From contig DCGH01000004.1 of assembly GCA_002315205.1 (NCBI GenBank), positions 12,717 through 20,288 on the forward strand: DNA of 7,572 bases, given 5' to 3'. The DNA is from Erysipelotrichaceae bacterium UBA1783. GTDB taxonomy: Bacteria; Bacillota_I; Bacilli_A; Erysipelotrichales; Erysipelotrichaceae. The stretch's first letter is position 1. The number at the start of each line of letters is the position of its first letter. The notes beneath the pieces were generated by a model. It was not told the DNA's origin. It searched no databases and saw nothing but the letters and a program-made list of their open reading frames with translations. Positions 5,911 to 7,572 of this stretch are shown one piece after another. The translations under genes and the position numbers were made by a program.

Positions 5911-6287
5911 ATCAAGTAGTATTAGGACAATCTAGTGAAGATTATTTAGAAGCAATCTTAATTATCCAGAAGGAAAAGGGTAATTGCTATTCCATTGATA
6001 TTGCAAAATTGCTTAATTTCTCTAAGCCATCAGTTTCTATCGCTGTAAAAAAGCTTGAAGCTGAACAATTTATTACTAGAGATAGCAATGGCGTAATTCA
6101 TTTCACAGAAAAAGGACAGCAAATTGCTGAGGATACCTATGATAGACATTTAACCCTAACTGGATTATTTGAATTAATGGGTGTCTGCACAGAAACTGCA
6201 CAAAAGGATGCCTGTGCTATAGAGCACCATTTATCAAAAGAGACATTTGCAGCATTAAAAAAGCATTACAATCAATATAAGAAGTAG
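5907..6287 (+). CDS. DtxR/MntR-family metal-dependent transcriptional regulator (probable iron sensor)
   Basis: 126 residues. An N-terminal winged helix (about 8-70) carries the recognition helix around SKPSVSIAVKKLE (39-51) and the wing near GVIHFTEKG (62-70). It is followed by the dimerisation/metal-binding helices. Metal ligands line up with the family: Asp12 and Glu15 (EDYLE, as MntR Asp8 and Glu11), His81 (MntR His77), and CAIEH at 103-107. Glu106 and His107 match MntR Glu102 and His103. Cys103 stands where MntR has Glu99 and where DtxR/IdeR have Cys102, a position linked to iron versus manganese choice. The protein has no C-terminal SH3 domain and is slightly shorter than MntR (about 142 aa). 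AAAAGGAG at 5893-5900 sets the start, and the gene overlaps the Cys-rich peptide gene by four bases. It probably represses the feo operon, itself included, when iron is sufficient, through the inverted repeat at 3385-3400. Confidence 0.92.
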   Translation: MNQVVLGQSSEDYLEAILIIQKEKGNCYSIDIAKLLNFSKPSVSIAVKKLEAEQFITRDSNGVIHFTEKGQQIAEDTYDRHLTLTGLFELMGVCTETAQKDACAIEHHLSKETFAALKKHYNQYKK

Positions 6288-6306
6288 GAGCTTTTGCTTC
6301 TATTTT
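6281..6306 (+). terminator. Weak hairpin between the regulator and the C26 peptidase gene
   Basis: Arms 6281-6291 and 6296-6306 pair over 11 positions, three of them G-T wobbles, around a TTTT loop; the next bases are CTTT. The left arm includes the regulator's TAG stop. Most T's are within the stem rather than after it, so this is at best a partial terminator or a processing/attenuation hairpin. The downstream gene may still be read through from the feo operon. Confidence 0.4.
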
Positions 6307-6311
6307 CTTTC

Positions 6312-6317
6312 AGGAGG
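6312..6317 (+). promoter_or_regulatory. Ribosome binding site that fixes the start of the C26 peptidase gene
   Basis: A perfect AGGAGG lies six bases before ATG 6324. It excludes the longer reading from TTG 6294, whose extra ten residues would be encoded across the hairpin and this site. Confidence 0.9.
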
Positions 6318-6323
6318 ACTACT

Positions 6324-6959
6324 ATGAAAATTCTTATTTTAGAAGAAAAACCAATGCCTAATTATGAAAAGGTGTTACAGTTTTTAAATATTGACTATAC
6401 TGTTTCTACGGAATATTCAGATCAATACGATGGATTATTAGTACCAGGTGGTGTGGATGTTAATCCAAAGTATTATGGGGAAGAGAATGTTGCCTGCTAT
6501 ATGGTCAATGATTCACTGGATGAAAAACAGCTTCCAGTAATCAAGAAATTTATTGAAAACAAAAAACCAATCTTTGGCATCTGTAGAGGTCATCAGATTA
6601 TCAATGTTGCTTTAGGTGGTTCTTTAATTCAGAATATTGAATCTGATATTGAACATCGTTGGCAGAATCCAAATGATTCCTATCATTTTTCGAACAATTC
6701 AGATGGTTTTATGAAAAAGATTTATGGAGAGCGTTGCTTTGTAAACAGTTCTCATCATCAGGCAATCAAAAAGGTTGGAAATGGTCTAAAGGTTATTTCA
6801 AAAGCTGATGATGGTATTGTTGAGGCAATGCAGCATACTACTCTACCAATTATGACCGTCCAATTCCATCCAGAGAGAATGTGTCTTGAATTTGCGAAAG
6901 ATGAATTAGCTGATGGATTAGAAATCTTCAGATATTTCTTCCAGCATTATTTCAAATAA
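6324..6959 (+). CDS. Class I glutamine-amidotransferase-like hydrolase, peptidase C26 family (gamma-glutamyl hydrolase type)
   Basis: 211 residues from ATG 6324. The fold is shown by PGGVDVNPKYYGE (41-53, the family's oxyanion-side signature), the nucleophile elbow GICRGHQ (85-91) with Cys87, the ALGGS strand-turn (96-100), NSSHHQ (141-146) and FHPER (181-185). Cys87, His182 and Glu184 form the expected Cys-His-Glu triad, so the enzyme should be active. Length and motifs fit stand-alone C26 hydrolases such as PuuD, which cleave gamma-glutamyl amide bonds (for example gamma-glutamyl-GABA); the natural substrate cannot be told here. There is no signal peptide, so it is cytoplasmic. No puu-type or folate genes are nearby. 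It lies 36 bases after the regulator with only a weak hairpin between, and I see no convincing own promoter, so partial co-transcription with the feo operon is possible. It ends at a strong bidirectional terminator. Confidence 0.9.
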   Translation: MKILILEEKPMPNYEKVLQFLNIDYTVSTEYSDQYDGLLVPGGVDVNPKYYGEENVACYMVNDSLDEKQLPVIKKFIENKKPIFGICRGHQIINVALGGSLIQNIESDIEHRWQNPNDSYHFSNNSDGFMKKIYGERCFVNSSHHQAIKKVGNGLKVISKADDGIVEAMQHTTLPIMTVQFHPERMCLEFAKDELADGLEIFRYFFQHYFK

Positions 6960-6990
6960 AAAATGCAGCTTATCAATTAAGCTGCATTTT
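6960..6990. terminator. Bidirectional terminator between convergent genes
   Basis: AAAATGCAGCTTA (6960-6972) pairs perfectly with TAAGCTGCATTTT (6978-6990) over 13 bases around a TCAAT loop. The A-run on one side and T-run on the other make it work in both directions. It starts one base after the C26 gene's TAA. The last codons and stop (6979-6977) of the leftward antiporter gene lie inside it, so the right arm is also coding. Confidence 0.88.
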
Positions 6991-7572
6991 CATTCTTTTC
7001 CAGTCTTTCTTTTATAATTCTGATGATTGGAATTAACCACAAATAAAATTCAAATAGGATTGCAATATTGCTTGCCTGTAGCATGGCTAAAGGAACGGAG
7101 CAGGCAATACACCATGGGACAATACCCGCAATGACTACAACAGAGTCCTCAATATCCAGCATTCGTTTTTCCTTCTCATTTTCATAATATAAATCCATAT
7201 TCAATTGGTTCTGCATAATAATACCAATTGTCTGATTACAGAATATACCACAAACACAAAAAGCTAAAATGGTATTCATACCAAAGATTCCAGTTTTCTG
7301 CGACAATTCCTTTATTTTATTTGTTAACTGCTTTAAAGCGTTTGTTTCCTTGAAAATACTTCCATAGGTACCAGAAATCAGTAAAATGATACAAACCTCT
7401 ACCATACTGCTGATACCACCACCATCCAGCATTGTATTCAGCTGTGGATTTTTTGCTGTGAAGCCAAAAATCATTGCATTGAATGCGTCCATAATAGTCA
7501 AATTCTGAATTGTAATTGTAACAATTATTGAAGCAATCAAACTAACAATCATTGATTTTCGAATGGAAACCT
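6977..7572 (-). CDS. NhaC-type Na+/H+ antiporter, C-terminal part (5' end outside window)
   Basis: The frame runs leftward from the right edge to TAA at 6979-6977. The ATG at 7552 is internal: the codons before it are open and read VSIRKS, continuous with the fold. Counting from that Met, hydrophobic segments lie at about 1-15, 48-64, 90-113, 134-160 and 164-180. Family-type features include a GGGISSM segment (44-50), the NQT motif in a membrane helix (106-108), and EDSVVVIAGIVPW (135-147) followed by SVPLAML (152-158). These correspond to the late helices of NhaC/Na+:H+ antiporter family proteins, where NhaC relatives typically read D-S-x-V...PW-x-x-A. It probably exchanges cytoplasmic Na+ (or a small organic substrate) for H+ at the membrane. 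Related transporters of this superfamily carry amino acids or lactate/malate, so ion specificity is not certain. It converges on the C26 gene and shares its terminator. Confidence 0.85.
   Translation of the reverse strand, partial: VSIRKSMIVSLIASIIVTITIQNLTIMDAFNAMIFGFTAKNPQLNTMLDGGGISSMVEVCIILLISGTYGSIFKETNALKQLTNKIKELSQKTGIFGMNTILAFCVCGIFCNQTIGIIMQNQLNMDLYYENEKEKRMLDIEDSVVVIAGIVPWCIACSVPLAMLQASNIAILFEFYLWLIPIIRIIKERLEKNENAA

Noticed and set aside
6294..6323. Longer N terminus for the C26 hydrolase from TTG 6294
   Set aside because: The extra ten codons cross a hairpin and the AGGAGG site that serves ATG 6324, and family members begin at the MKILIL-type strand.
7553..7572. Antiporter start at ATG 7552
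   Set aside because: Upstream codons remain open to the edge, there is no ribosome binding site, and the segment is the late part of a longer NhaC-type protein.

Overview
The window is AT-rich, with compact genes, strong AGGAGG-type ribosome binding sites at most starts, and hairpin-plus-T-tract terminators. A FeoA-FeoB fusion with a FeoB-associated Cys-rich peptide, a TetM-like GTPase and a NhaC antiporter together point to a low-GC Gram-positive gut-type anaerobe (Bacillota, perhaps Erysipelotrichia or Clostridia). No rRNA or other lineage marker is present, so that placement is an inference. There are no tRNAs, CRISPR arrays, insertion sequences or attachment sites that I can see.

Layout: (i) A leftward unit (2692 to 1) encodes an 829-residue translational GTPase of the TetM/EF-G class carrying a C-terminal Rae1/YacP-like NYN endonuclease domain. 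After a 14-base gap it is followed by the start of a small membrane protein that runs off the left edge. (ii) A 92-base divergent intergenic region holds candidate promoters for both directions and a perfect 12-base palindrome. (iii) A rightward monocistronic P-loop NTPase/kinase gene (2785-3327) ends in a strong terminator. (iv) A rightward iron-uptake operon (3417-6287) contains feoAB fused in one frame, a 44-residue Cys-rich membrane peptide, and a DtxR/MntR-family metalloregulator overlapping that peptide by ATGA. A DtxR-box-like inverted repeat sits on the predicted feo transcription start. (v) A class I glutamine-amidotransferase-like (peptidase C26) gene follows after a weak hairpin. 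(vi) A bidirectional terminator separates it from a leftward, 5'-truncated NhaC-type Na+/H+ antiporter gene.

How they work together: the feo block reads as a self-contained ferrous iron circuit. The transporter, its accessory peptide and its metal sensor are co-transcribed, and the sensor very probably feeds back on the operator in front of feoAB. The GTPase-NYN protein is the most unusual gene. It joins an A-site-binding ribosome factor to a nuclease domain related to an enzyme known to cut mRNA in the ribosomal A site, and it lacks the tip motif that TetM uses against tetracycline. A role in ribosome surveillance or mRNA cleavage is therefore more likely than drug resistance.
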